This document shows positions 52,046 to 64,000 of a stretch of DNA of 64,000 bases, in pieces; position 1 is the first letter of the stretch, and every line of letters begins with the position of its first letter. The position numbers and the translations under genes are program-made. Source of the DNA: Syngnathus acus (lineage: Eukaryota; Chordata; Actinopteri; Syngnathiformes; Syngnathidae); NCBI RefSeq assembly GCF_901709675.1, contig NC_051087.1, forward strand, positions 7,061,319 to 7,125,318, given 5' to 3'. The notes beneath the pieces were generated by a model, which had not been told where the DNA came from, made no database searches, and saw only the letters and a program-made list of their open reading frames with translations.

Positions 52046-53884
52046 TAATTTACCTCCAATCTTTCCACTTCAGTTATGCACCATTTTTAAGTCCACTTTT
52101 CTGGATAATGATTTTTTTGTGTGTGTGTGCTGTCACAAAGACAAAAGACCTCAGCTTAGTCTCAAACATTTGTTACCTGTGGAATCTGTGTTTTTTTTTT
52201 ATTAACTTTTTTTTGTGTTTTTGTATGAAGCTTGACTGCTAAAACTAGACGTTACAACCCAATTAAGATTTTTTTAACCCAATGGAGCAAAATTTATACT
52301 CATTTTTCAACAAGTATGGTATTAGTTATAGGCTAACGTTAACTCTGGAATCAGTGAGAGATTTATTTATTAGGTGCATAAAAGCTAAAAATCAAATTTC
52401 AGAAAATATACTTGTCATACTGCCCTATACAAAGGTCTAATAATTTGGGAATGTTCTTGGGGAAAATATACACTACTTGGTTAATTTTTGATTGTTACAC
52501 GTGATTTCATCTATGTTCAAAAGGGCATTTTTGTCATCTCATTAGGAAGTGTGTGTGGTCTTGTGTGGGTAGGGGCTGATGAGGAACTGTGGCCAACTCC
52601 ATCATATATAAGTTGCCCTTCTCTGATTCCAGACAAATCTCTTGTCACTGGGTATAAGCTGCAGAACTTGATGTGTGTATAGAGAAATGATACAAAATAA
52701 ATGTGTTGGGCTTTTCATTCAACAGTGCTGTCTGTGAGGGAGACAAAACAGGATCTATTGACATTATGGAGTCCAGCAAAGCATCTCTTGTGAGCAGAAG
52801 TAAAAGGTTGGCCCACGTAATATGATCACAATAAAAATTTTGGATCTGGGGAGTTGTGCTTCACCACCAGTCGAGCCTTTCTGATGAATGACACCGTTCA
52901 AGACCCTTTGTCTCCACGTCACAAAACCTTGTGACAGTATTAGAATATGTATACATTCTTTAGGTCATATTTCATGGCATCAACATTTGTTTTGCTCTCC
53001 TGCTTGATTCTAATTCTCTTCAGGAAGACTGGGTAAAAATGTTTTGAGATATATGACTTGAAAGAGAGATTATGCATTTTTAATATGGCATTGTATAGTT
53101 TGTAGAAGGTTGTTTGAAAATGCTGCTGTCATGAGGCCCAATGAAATTGAGGGCTAATAATGTCATTTATATTCAGTCTGGGTTTGTGTTATTTCAGGTG
53201 AAATGAAAGGCTCATTTTGCATTGAAGATTTGTGGTTGTTGCAATCAAGGTTGTTGAGTTTGGCCTGTCTGTGAAATGTGTTCCAGTCAGGACACTCCCC
53301 TTCATCGCTAGTCTCTTCCTGAGCACACAATCATACGCCTGCGTTTGAACTGCATGGCTTGAAACACAATTCGAATAACTTTTATCCATTTATTTTCCAC
53401 CTTTATTTTCCTTTGATTTGCCTCTACTTTGAACTGGCTTGTATCCAATGTCACTGCACTGACATTAGAGGTCTTCTTTAATGTGGCTAACATTGGCACT
53501 TATTGTAATTGACTTAAAACAAATGTTTGTGTGGGGGTGGGTCGTTATTTCCTCAAAAGTTGTCATTTTGGAGGTGGGGCGTATTGCTAATATGTAGGTA
53601 AAATATAAATATTACCATTTCCTAGTAGTACACTGAACTGCATTTCTTTGTTTTCACTAGGCTGGCTATGCAGTGAATTTCTCCTTCAAACAAAGTCCAG
53701 TCAAACATAATAGTGGTTAGCACCCAATGAGGAAGTCTCTCTAATAAACCAAATGGATTGCCACAAGCAATTATTAATTATTAAATAAAAGTAGGGAGCG
53801 GAACACAGTGCTTTACTATTCACCTCTGCATTCAACTATGAATAAGACGGATCCCACACTGAGTTAAACCACAAATGATGTGCG

Positions 53885-54250
53885 CTCCAACCTCATTAAG
53901 AGTAATTTTTTTCTCAATAAGTAGTGGCAAACATATTTCTAATTAACCGGAGCAGGTGAAATCACCGTCAACTCCAGCAGACCATCATAAAAGATGATTG
54001 CATGTGTGCTGACTCTCTTGTTTACTTTTTCTTTTCTATTAATAAAAGGGGATCACCACTCTTCACCTTTCCTTTCTTCTTTTTTTTCTTGTAACCCATC
54101 GAGGACCCTCCATTAGTCTCAATTACCGCCTTCGGGTCAAATGGCAAATCAATGCTAAATTACTCGCAGGATCACAGGAAACTTTTAGCCGCTCTATTGC
54201 TTTCACCTCCCTAGATTTTATTGACGTCAGTTTTCATTATCAAAAGCCAA
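53885..54250. promoter_or_regulatory. Possible conserved noncoding element
   Basis: Contains CTAATTAACC, CATTAGTCTCAATTACCGCC and TTGACGTCAG (a full CRE palindrome TGACGTCA) in non-repetitive sequence without reading frames. Conservation not tested. Confidence 0.22.
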
Positions 54251-57200
54251 CATAAAGCAAATGCACACATGTTGCGTTACATTGTTGTGTAGTGTGTGAT
54301 TGTTGTAATTATAATGATTATACAGTATCTATGTATCTATTTGGCTATTAAAGATAGCTGTAATAAAATATGTTTAGCGATTAAGTTGGAAAAATTTACC
54401 TCGAAACGATACATAAATGGCATATCATATATCAACTATACGTGTACGCCAGTTGCTTAAAAACATGATGAAATTAGTTCATTCATCAGTGCCGAATTAA
54501 TCAACAATTTGTGGGTTTACCTTTCATTTCTACTGCATCTCAATCCAACATGTTGTAATTGACAGCAAATGCATAACATCATTGATTGAGCTGGAAAATC
54601 TCACCCGCTGGCATTTTCATAGTCTGACCTAATGGCAAATGAGAACAAAATTGGCTTGACATTCAGCGTCCGTCGATGGCATAAAATTTTAGACCTGCAT
54701 ATGCATAATCAAGTTGAGAGCAGTTTGAGTGAACAGCTGAGTTCCCTGCTTTGGATGCAAATCATAGGCCATTCACACTCTATAGTGAAGACACACTCAA
54801 TGGTAAATAATTCAACTCTATTAATACAAGTGCTAGTTTGAGTAGAAAGCCTTGACAGCCACATAAGAAATACAGACAGCAGCTGAGAGTGCCTTCTGCC
54901 ACCATCATCCATGTCAATTTCATAAAGCAATGAAGAGTATAAAAGCTGCAGGACGTTACGTAATTGTAATGTGTTTCCGATTTTTAAATCGGCGGCTCAT
55001 CAAGTTTTCTAGTCATCAGGTGGTAATTTTGAAAAACTGCTGCTTGGCAGAAGAAATGTCAATGTTTATGAACATCATATAGTCCAGCATCTATTTGATT
55101 TGGTTTCTAAAAATAACTTAAAATAAGTCAGTTTTTAAAGAGATTTTTTTAAATGCTACATTAATAGTGTGTTTTTACAAAAATGAGGCAGGCAGTAATC
55201 TAAAAAAGTCACTCCAGCAAATACACGTACAAAGTAATTTACATAACATGCAATTCTTTTGCAACTATGTGTTGTTTCCTAATCCCATGATGCACTGGGA
55301 CTGCCTCGTTCGTCTTTGCGTTGTGCTCCAGTAATGAAAAATAGTTTGTCTGATACACATCACAGCAAGACAGACAGGGTGTTCTATACCATACATTGTC
55401 TAATTCAACTCCTCACCCACATCTACACTGAGCTCTGTGGATTATCCAGATTATGTAAAATTTCTGTAATATTCCATTAGCCTTGAATTCACCCCCTTTT
55501 TTGCCTTTATGTAAAAATGATGTTTGATTTATTTATGAAATACATTTTCCAATATAAATACATTATCTCTTATTTTTTGGAGTAGTTGCTCATGAAGGTG
55601 GAGGCTTTTAACCCTGCTACCCTCTTTGCCCTCATTTTGGTTGCTTGCTAATTAGGTCTTGTAGTCTTTTGTATAAACAACCATTTTAGCCCCTTGCTGT
55701 ATTTTTCTTCCAAAAATCAAAAGTCATGCGTTTGGTCCGCTGGATTCTCACGCAATTGACCATAGGACGAAAAAAAGAATCGATTTTTGTTCCTATCTCT
55801 GTATCTCTGCTTTAAATTTATATATAAATGGTGTTCAAGCGTTGCTAAATAATAATAATAATATTTTGGATATTATAAAAATAGACAATTATGATATTAA
55901 GAGAAAAGGTAACCATTTTGAAACTTGATTTCTTTGTATGTTAGAAACTGTCCCCAGAGTTATAAAGAACATTGAGTCAAATATTGTATTATGTATATAT
56001 CAATTCACAATTAAAGGGAATAGGAAGAGAGAGTATTTAGATTTTGTTTTCAGTGTATGTGTATTCCATACTACAACTGCCACTCTTAAATATCTTTTTG
56101 TTTTTGGTACCATGCGTTAATGCATAAGTAGAAGTCTTACAGAGCTACGGAAGGAAGGGAAAGAAAGGGATGAATTTTATTCAGGGACTGTTTACAGAGG
56201 CAACAACAGCACAGCAGGAAACAAGTGGTGAAACTGTTTGTAGTTTTGATTACTTTGCTCGCCCGGAGTCCAAGGATATAGCTGTTTTTGTATCATCCTC
56301 ATCAACAAAATATGAATGAGCTTTTCTCAAATGTTTTCAAGAAAAAAAAAGACGCGAGTAAACGCAGATGGCTGACTTATAATGAGGAAAAAAACAACTT
56401 TTGTATTGCTTAGTCTATTTAGCCCTTTTACAGAGGGAGGAGTGAAAGACTGGATGCACATTCACCAAAGGATAATGGAACATGAAAAAATCAGACAGAT
56501 AGTTGTGATACTTGACCTACTTTAATATGTTCAAATGTCAAAATCATATTGGCTAGAAATTAATTGTCATTACATGCTGAACAAGTAAAAAAGAAGATAA
56601 AACTAGGCCAAAGGGCAGGGCTGTTTTATTTTATACTTTTATTTTATTAAGACTGCATTTGTAGAGGAAAATAGGCAGGTTGACATTTTGTCTGTCCAAA
56701 TTGAATTCCTCTTTTTCACAAATGAATAAAATAAATATTCTTACATTATTTTCCTATAATTGTTATGGTGTCGTCCCTTTGTAAGTAAACTAGTAAATTC
56801 AGTATGAAGCTGATTTCCTGAAGCTATTCTACCCCCGTGTGGCCGAGATGTGAATAGAAGCAATAACTTGGCAATAATCTGCCTGGCTCAGCTAAATAAA
56901 TAATCACCGTTCATGTGAGTAATTGCTCATCACAAAATGGCTTTCCTGCTGCAAATCAATCTGTGTGTGAATGGAGCCACTGATGTATATAATAAGGTGG
57001 GTTCATGAAATCAATAAACCCCTCCAATATTAAAGCCCTACTCAGTACAACTAATACACACCTGCATGTGGCTACCCTCAAAATAAGCAATGCCGTCTTT
57101 CACTTTTAAAATCCAGTTTGCCCTGTTTGTTGAAATGACAAAAACAATCTACAATCATTCGTAAAATGGTCTTCATTGAGAACTTTTATGAAGGCCTTGA

Positions 57201-57390
57201 TAACATTATTCTACCACCTAGTGGCATGGCAATATAATAGAAGTCAGCAGTGACTTTTCACAGACAAATTATGGTGCCATATTTTGAATAATGGAACTTC
57301 AGAATCTGAATGAAACACTAAAGCTCAGACATTGTGATCTGTTCAGGGCTTAAGATCACTCGTGGATAGCATTCAAACAAAACACACAAT

Positions 57391-57404
57391 CCCCCCCCCC
57401 CCCC
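57391..57404. repeat. C14 homopolymer before the gap
   Basis: 14 C residues, about 160 bases upstream of the run of Ns. Confidence 0.9.
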
Positions 57405-57565
57405 AAGAAATCTACAATAAATTGATTTGAGAGAACAATCTCATGGGTTTTTCGACATACGAGCTCAGGTCACAAAAGATAATTCCTAAAAATAATAACT
57501 ATACTATGACCCTGAAATCTAGGCTTTCCCTCTCTTTCCAGTTTTAATTTGTTTGATCAATTGTC

Positions 57566-58065
57566 NNNNNNNNNNNNNNNNNNNNNNNNNNNNNNNNNNN
57601 NNNNNNNNNNNNNNNNNNNNNNNNNNNNNNNNNNNNNNNNNNNNNNNNNNNNNNNNNNNNNNNNNNNNNNNNNNNNNNNNNNNNNNNNNNNNNNNNNNNN
57701 NNNNNNNNNNNNNNNNNNNNNNNNNNNNNNNNNNNNNNNNNNNNNNNNNNNNNNNNNNNNNNNNNNNNNNNNNNNNNNNNNNNNNNNNNNNNNNNNNNNN
57801 NNNNNNNNNNNNNNNNNNNNNNNNNNNNNNNNNNNNNNNNNNNNNNNNNNNNNNNNNNNNNNNNNNNNNNNNNNNNNNNNNNNNNNNNNNNNNNNNNNNN
57901 NNNNNNNNNNNNNNNNNNNNNNNNNNNNNNNNNNNNNNNNNNNNNNNNNNNNNNNNNNNNNNNNNNNNNNNNNNNNNNNNNNNNNNNNNNNNNNNNNNNN
58001 NNNNNNNNNNNNNNNNNNNNNNNNNNNNNNNNNNNNNNNNNNNNNNNNNNNNNNNNNNNNNNNNN
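57566..58065. other. Assembly gap of exactly 500 N
   Basis: 500 consecutive Ns, a round number usual for placeholder gaps of unknown true size. Open frames drawn across it are meaningless. It lies 333 bases before the first recognised ndst3 exon. Confidence 0.98.
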
Positions 58066-58398
58066 GCGTGTGTGTCTTTAATGGGGGTTGGGTGAGGGGG
58101 TTATTAGCCGATCCTCTAGTGGCCTTTAATACATCGACCTTCATTAACTCGTGTTACTGCCTCTGGTGTGTTTGTCCGTGTGTGTCTGTGGTAATGTTCT
58201 TTGGTTAACATTCATTACAGAGTTTTTGTTTAAAGGCCACTAATCTAATGAAGTCATTATAAAATGGAAGAAAATCCTGATTTGAGCATTAACACATGAC
58301 ACTGAGGTGTGTTTAAGGACAGCACAAAACTGGACATTTGTATTGTTTTGTTTTTTCTGCATCTGTCCATCATATAACTGAGTCTAATTTGATTACAG

Positions 58399-58486
58399 GC
58401 GCTTCTGGATACTCAAAGACAGTTGCGAGCTCACATCTCCAACTTCACCTTCAACTTGGGCTTTTCTGGCAAATTCTATCACACAG
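58399..58486 (+). CDS. ndst3: ndst3 internal exon (ALLDTQ...FYHTG)
   Basis: Acceptor TTACAG, donor G|GTAAGT, phase 0 in and phase 1 out. Encodes [15 protein letters not shown], identical to a conserved NDST segment. Confidence 0.93.
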
Positions 58487-61400
58487 GTAAGTCATATCTT
58501 TCATAGTCAACATGTAAAATCGTAAGGACACAAACGCCCATGTTGAGAAAAATGCAAAACAGTGCTGCAATGGGCGTTAATTAGGTTCTGCAGAAGTAAA
58601 TTATTACGAGTGGCCGAGTGACGCCTCGGGGCTAGTGGACTGCGCTGGGTTACTGGGTGAGGGTGGTGTCCTCTCGACTGGGTGGACGTTTTTTTTTTTT
58701 TTTGCAGGTTCAAGGCCAAATGCACCTGATTGCCAATTTGGCGGATAAGCATAGAGAGACTGGATTCTGCTCTGTTCATGCGCACAAAGGCACAAACTAC
58801 CTTTTTGAACATGCCATCGTCAACATGTCTGTGAAATGACATTTTCCAAAACCACGCAAATTTATGCCCTGTTGAATTTGCCTTAGTCACAAAAATAGAC
58901 CCTGAGATGACAATCATTCATATGTCTATCATATCTATCTCCGTAGACACATCTGGTGCATTTATTTGCTTGATGTGAGGCCATTCACATTGATATAGCC
59001 TGTATTATTACATCAACTCCCTGGACAGTCCTTTCTTTTGTATCCCAGTCAAGTTCATTTATATAGCCATTAATCACTAAAGAGTCTCAAGGGTTTTCCT
59101 ACAGGTGTTTAGGCGCTGCAAAGCTAGCCCCACATATCAGTCGCACTACCTGGCCCATTACCTTGTCCTGTCCTGTCTTGTCCTATTCTACTGGTTAATT
59201 GTTATCTTTTTCCCCCCTGGGTTTTGGATGATTAGAAAACCCTTGTGCTATATGTCTGGGTGACCCCAAACTTTTGAACAGTGGTGTATTTTTGAGTTTA
59301 TTACTTATATATCGCCTCACTTAACGCAGAAATTTCAACGGAATTTTATTGCACAGTAGTGCAGATCTAAATCTTCTCATCCTGCCATATCTAATTGGGA
59401 AGAGAGATATCCAATCCTTTTTTGATGCTATCTCGGTAATTTGGAGTAAGAGAACCGGGGTATGCGAATGTGTGTTTGTGTGTGGGTCTGTAGCTTCAAG
59501 GGCATTTTTCACTCATTCAACCTGCTAAGAGAGGCTGACGTTGAAATAGAAAAAGTTTCGATTTGAAAGGATTAGAATGGCAAACAAATATGATAGAGTA
59601 CATTAGCATATCATCTATTGGGATGGCACCACATTTCATCAGTGTGGTATCTGCCATCCATCTGATTTTACAATGCACGCCGAAGAGAATCCTGCTGCTT
59701 GATGATGAACTCTAACCTTCGGCAACATGGAGTTGCATGTCGCAACATCTGTCACACTGCATCCTTTTGTCCTTGTGTGTGTGTGCGCCCAAACATAGGT
59801 ACCGTGGAGGAAGATGAGGGAGACGATTTACTGCTGAAGTACGTGGATGAGTTCTGGTGGTTTCCCCACATGTGGAGCCACATGCAGCCTCACCTCTTCC
59901 ACAATGAGTCCTCACTGCTGGAGCAGATGGTGCTCAACAAGGAGTTTGCGTTGGTGAGATTGTTGTACACACGCATACACACATTTACACACACACTGCT
60001 TGGCGCTGTCTATTCCCTTGTCTTTCTTTTCTTTCTTGCGTCCTTGAAATCACATTTGCTTTCTGAACCACCTCTGTGTAAAATAATTGCCATCTCATTG
60101 CCACGAAGCACCTGAAGGCAGAAAAATATGCACTTCCACACAATAACACACACAGAAGCACACTTTTGTTCCTACAGTTGTATACTCAGACATGTTGCAG
60201 GATCAAGTTATAAATGTGAACAAAAGGTTTATTATGTGCTAGAAAATACAGCAAGTTATATTATGTTGGGCAGAATGGCATTGGAAGGAGAAATATATTT
60301 TCATAATGCAAAATAGTGTTTAAAGAGTTTTCTGTTCCATCTATTGTAACAAAATTACTAGTGTTGAAAGTGGGGTGTGTTAACAAAAAAAAACATATAT
60401 TATTGTTATTCATGCCGAGTGCAAGTCCGGTGCGTAGCATGGTCTAACTGTGCGAATGGGCGGGCTACAGCAAGTGTTGTCATTTTCGCATGCAGTTTAG
60501 TGCAATTAGAAACAGGCAGTTTGCGCTGTTGTGGGCATGAACACAGCCATATGAAGCGGCTTCTTTCACGTCCTTTAATTCACATTGTGAATGGTTGTCT
60601 GTCTCCAAATATGCCCTGTGATTGATTGGCGTCCAGTTCACACTGTCAGTCATGTTGCTCAAAATGTTGTTTCTTTGCAACTTGGAGCAGAAGGCTCTGC
60701 TGCCCCACACTGAAGAGAAAGGACACATAGGATCAATCATGTAATATTTGGACATAAACTTACTTAAAACCCTTCAAACCAAGCAATATTCATACTCAGC
60801 ATTGAATACAAAATATGTCAAGGTTTTGGAAAAATATAGCAAGCCCTGAGATGTACTGCCTCACTTACCTCGAATGCAAAATCTCCGCTGCCCACAAATG
60901 TCTTTGACACACAAGCACCCCTCCGTGTAAACAGTTAACCCACTAAACACAATCAGCATTATTCCCTTCAGAGTTCCTTAGCCTCGCCTCATCTCCAGAG
61001 CCTTTCACTTCTCTCTTGTGCTGCGATAATTCAAACAGGAGCCCTTTGTTGAAAAAATGACCACAGATGCAAATGGGTTTAGTGTCGGGAGCCTCGCCTG
61101 ACCGACACTTTACTAATCCCTAAATCCAAAAATCTTAATACACCCACGGCTAATGGGGCATTCACCTTAATGGTAACCCAGGAGCCATTTTTATCTCTGA
61201 CTATTTAATCTGAATTCCTCAAGGTAGGATGCTGTTATTGCTGTGCTCTCCTTGCCTCCACTCTGTGTGGATGTATGTGTGTGGAGATCATTTGGATAGC
61301 CATACAGGGGTGTCACACATAAACTATGATACAGCGAGGTTGGATGTAGGTTCATGTTATTGAAGGTGAATGTGATCATAAAGTGCAATCCTTAACCTTT

Positions 61401-62079
61401 ATTGCACCACACTCGGCTCGCTCATCTTGTGATGGCGTAAGTGGGTGTGCGGCACGGCGAAGGACATTTGTCTACAAGGTGCTCCCAGAAAACATCCGCC
61501 CTCGCAATTGGGCTCTAGAACATATCTATTTTTAATTCCCGTTTCTCGTAGATGAAACTCAAACATTTTGAGTCCAGTAACCCCTTGCAAGATTTTTCCA
61601 AGGTCTCCCTCATTATTCTGACGTCAATTGAAAATAACGACCATGTGTGATTCATTTGATATTCACAACCGCATTTTAATTGGCTCATAGCTAAGGTAGA
61701 GAAAAGACATTGATTTAGTGTAACTATTTTATTGGCATGCACTTAAAAAAAGGTCAATAAATTGTCTAAATTATTTTGCAGACCCCTAACCATGACTTGC
61801 AGATCCACACGGGTCCCCTGACCTCAGTTCGAGAACCACAAAGTCAAAACTGCCTTTTCTGTGTATTTATTTACAAATGAATTGTGTGTGCAGCAACATG
61901 GCATTCCAGTGAATATGGGATACGCAGTGGCCCCCCACCACTCGGGGGTCTATCCGGTCCATCTGCAGCTTTATGAGGCTTGGAGACGAGTATGGAACAT
62001 CCGGGTGACCAGCACGGAGGAATACCCCCACCTCAAGCCCGCCCGCTACCGCAAGGGTTTCATCCACAGTAACATTATG
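58399..62079 (+). CDS. ndst3: Heparan sulfate N-deacetylase/N-sulfotransferase, partial (three internal exons)
   Basis: Golgi type II membrane enzyme that removes acetyl from GlcNAc in heparan sulfate and sulfates the freed amine. Three consecutive exons (58399-58486, 59799-59953, 61894-62079) join in phase to 143 codons from the N-deacetylase half: [40 protein letters not shown] with its conserved His cluster, and [16 protein letters not shown] through [18 protein letters not shown]. The preceding roughly 330 residues (membrane anchor and the DIDD metal-binding stretch) are not in the window. The rest of the deacetylase and the sulfotransferase domain lie beyond the right end. NDST3 is chosen over NDST4 because of the prss12-mettl14 neighbourhood and the VDEFWW wording; NDST4 is the main alternative. 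Confidence 0.85.
59040..59140. repeat. Degenerate dispersed fish repeat
   Basis: AAGTTCATTTATATAGCCATTAATCAC is the start of a familiar teleost dispersed repeat (from memory). It lies in the ndst3 intron. Confidence 0.5.
59799..59953 (+). CDS. ndst3: ndst3 internal exon ([14 protein letters not shown])
   Basis: Acceptor ACATAG after a TG-repeat tract, donor TTG|GTGAGA. Encodes [19 protein letters not shown] and [19 protein letters not shown]. Confidence 0.95.
60590..60645. repeat. Short degenerate retroposon fragment
   Basis: TGCCCTGTGATTGATTGGCGTCCAGTTC is a recognisable piece of the teleost tail repeat (CCCTGTGATTGGCTGGCGACCAGT), in the ndst3 intron. Confidence 0.6.
61894..62079 (+). CDS. 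ndst3: ndst3 internal exon ([16 protein letters not shown])
   Basis: 62 codons, phase 0 at both ends. Acceptor TGTGCAG, donor ATG|GTGAGC. Encodes the NDST signature [11 protein letters not shown] and [19 protein letters not shown]. Confidence 0.95.
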
Positions 62080-64000
62080 GTGAGCACATACCCATGCAGC
62101 ATCCACACATGTAGTATAAAGATTGAATAATGACTCCATATATTTTGATTTATTGGGTTGCCCACAAAAAAAGGAAAATATATTCTTTCCAGCTCATTCA
62201 ACAGCATTTGAATCATCTTAAAATTCTTAAAGCGGCGAAATGAGAGACGACTTACTGGAAAGAGACAATCGCTCGGTCGAAACATTGTTTGGATAATTCT
62301 GCGGCGTAAAATGTGACTTACTTTGATGCTGCCTGCTCATGCAGCGATTGTTTCTTGCATCCTTAAACTGAAAATCAATGATCGCATGTGTCTGTGTGTG
62401 TTGGATGTAACCTTGGTGTGTTTGCGCAAATGTGTTATATGAATTGTTTGACCTTGACGAACCAAGGCATCTTCCTCTGTGCTATAATTCAATATTTAAC
62501 AATGGCCAGTGTGGGTTAAGAGGCGAGCAATTCTAGTCTATACAGTATGTGCATTGCTTCATGAGAAGTATGAAGGTGCTTCACCAACAAGGGGCTTCTA
62601 AATAAGCACATCCGACAATTCAACTTGTTATTGTTGTTTCCTCTGAAAATGTCTTCTATTGATGGGAAAAAAAATCAACTAAGCAAGACCGAGATCCTTG
62701 TGTTTAGTGTTTTTTTGTCTGCCGGAAAGTTTGAAAGGCAGCATTTATCTTTCAATATTGTGAGCGGTTTCTTTATTTGTTTGTTTTTGTACTCCCTTCC
62801 AAAAATTGACCATCATCAGGTTTTGGGCCACGTTTGCTTTTCGTCAACAATCAGGATCTCAGAACACCCGCTACCAATTAACATTTTTAATTTTTTTTAA
62901 TTTCATCTGCTGATGTTTGTAGCTCCTCCTCCTTCATTAACATGTCAGCCAGGCTCTCTGTCCAGACAATTGCTCCCTTATCCAGAAGGAGGGGGACAAT
63001 CACCAAATGACACAAAAATGACTGGTTTCTAAGAGAACACTTTGACCTGACAAATGTAATTTTTAAAATCTGCCTTTATTTCCTGGGTTTTTGTTTTGAT
63101 GTTGAAAACAACAGCACTTAATTCTTAATAATACATCGCTGACACTTGAACACATCATGTGCTGTTGATTTACGATTAGTGTCATTTTCATCCATTAAGC
63201 AACTATATTCAACACCAAGTTCAACAAAAACAACAAAATGTGGTGAAACAAATTACTCACACTAGTCCTTTAAATTTAAAACATGTCCACATAAAAATAA
63301 CAACACAACAGCGATCCAAAAAAAACCACAACTCTCTAAATAACTCTTACATTTGCATCCAAGAGTTAAATAAGTTAGATTTCACACTCCTAAATATAAA
63401 CCAAAACAATTTACAATACAGTTTAAGACTCACATAAAAATGTGTTATCACATGGTGTTTTTAATTAAAAAAATGTTTTGGAACCAGCCACTTAAAGCAA
63501 GACGTTTAAGCAATCGAGCAGACACAGGAATATTGATCCACTTTTCTTTCTTGTTCAATTAATTGGCAGAATTCATGGGACTAAAGCGTGACTGTTAGCT
63601 TAATTTGAGAAATTATCTTATGCCAACACCGCCCACTCGGCTTTTTGAATCCTAATGTGTCGTAGCAGTCGGAAAATAAAACTAGTAGAAGTATTGCTAG
63701 CCTGAATCGAACGACAACCTCCCCGCTGCCGGTGTTCTTTTACAGTCACTTCCTTCTCATGACCTCATGTGATGAAACAGCAAATTTTGTTGTTGGCTTG
63801 GTTGATGTGATCATTTTTGTGCAGAAATAGGATGCATCAACTATAGGCCCCTGTAGTGATTCTAATGCGGGCAGTTTGGTGACAAATGAAAGAGGCCTTC
63901 AAATTCAACGCTTCATTTACACGCGGCGGGATTGTATGACGCGAAAACCCCTGAGGGCAAGATACTTTTCTTATATTGCCCAGCACTTCAGTGATACTGC
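62080..64000. other. ndst3 intron to window end
   Basis: No further exon is seen; the next expected segment (LPRQTCGLFTHT) is not present in this sequence. AT-rich with homopolymer runs. Confidence 0.6.

Larger units (their letters stand above)
31650..57565. other. Gene-poor interval between adra1d and ndst3
   Basis: About 26 kb with no exon that I can identify as coding on either strand. The longest open frames (for example 47426-47887, 153 codons) have no recognisable domain. It contains a hAT-like element, microsatellites, two possible noncoding exons and several blocks whose texture (TAAT-rich, few repeats) suggests regulatory DNA. Confidence 0.6.

Noticed and set aside
57549-58208. Long open frames across the run of Ns
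   Set aside because: They exist only because Ns lack stops.
58507-58917. 136-codon minus-strand frame in an ndst3 intron
   Set aside because: Contains a poly-Lys run from a poly-T tract and no domain; antisense to the ndst3 intron.

Overview
The window is vertebrate nuclear DNA and almost certainly teleost. It has small exons with GT-AG introns, AT-rich introns, many CA microsatellites, degenerate fish-type retroposon tails and DNA-transposon MITEs. Its proteins align residue by residue, from memory, with human orthologues while differing as expected for a fish. There are no prokaryotic features.

Layout. (1) 1017-14998, minus: a complete 13-exon prss12 (neurotrypsin) gene with signal peptide, kringle, four SRCR domains and a trypsin domain with an intact catalytic triad. 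(2) 15.0-16.6 kb: the intergenic region between the divergent prss12 and mettl14 genes. It holds a 67-bp tandem duplication, microsatellites and CCAAT/CRE/GC-box motifs near mettl14. (3) 16621-19807, plus: an intact 11-exon mettl14 gene (454 codons plus stop), the partner subunit of the m6A RNA methyltransferase. (4) 22931-23999, plus: a single-exon trace-amine-associated-receptor-like gene interrupted by three single-base homopolymer shifts. (5) 25283-31308, minus: a two-exon alpha-1D adrenergic receptor gene (adra1d) with one missing base in a homopolymer. (6) 31.6-57.5 kb: about 26 kb without recognisable coding exons. It holds a 955-bp hAT-like element carrying a nested fragment, microsatellites, possible noncoding 5' exons and stretches that read like conserved regulatory DNA. 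(7) 57566-58065: exactly 500 Ns. (8) 58399-62079, plus: three exons of a heparan sulfate N-deacetylase/N-sulfotransferase (ndst3 by context). Its earlier coding exons are absent and its later ones run off the window.

From memory, NDST3, PRSS12 and METTL14 are neighbours on human 4q26, whereas ADRA1D and the TAAR cluster lie on other human chromosomes. The block is therefore a rearranged version of that neighbourhood, with two aminergic GPCR genes placed tail to tail within it. The genes do not form a pathway. Loose themes are synaptic proteolysis (prss12), amine sensing (taar, adra1d), heparan sulfate modification (ndst3) and RNA methylation (mettl14).

I see no evidence for an undescribed molecular system. 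The points most worth checking are: the recurrent single-base homopolymer frameshifts across otherwise conserved genes, most simply assembly error; the missing first coding part of ndst3 next to a placeholder-sized gap; a frame-enforced GC-AG intron in mettl14; TG repeats at several splice sites; and an out-of-phase junction in SRCR domain 1 of prss12.
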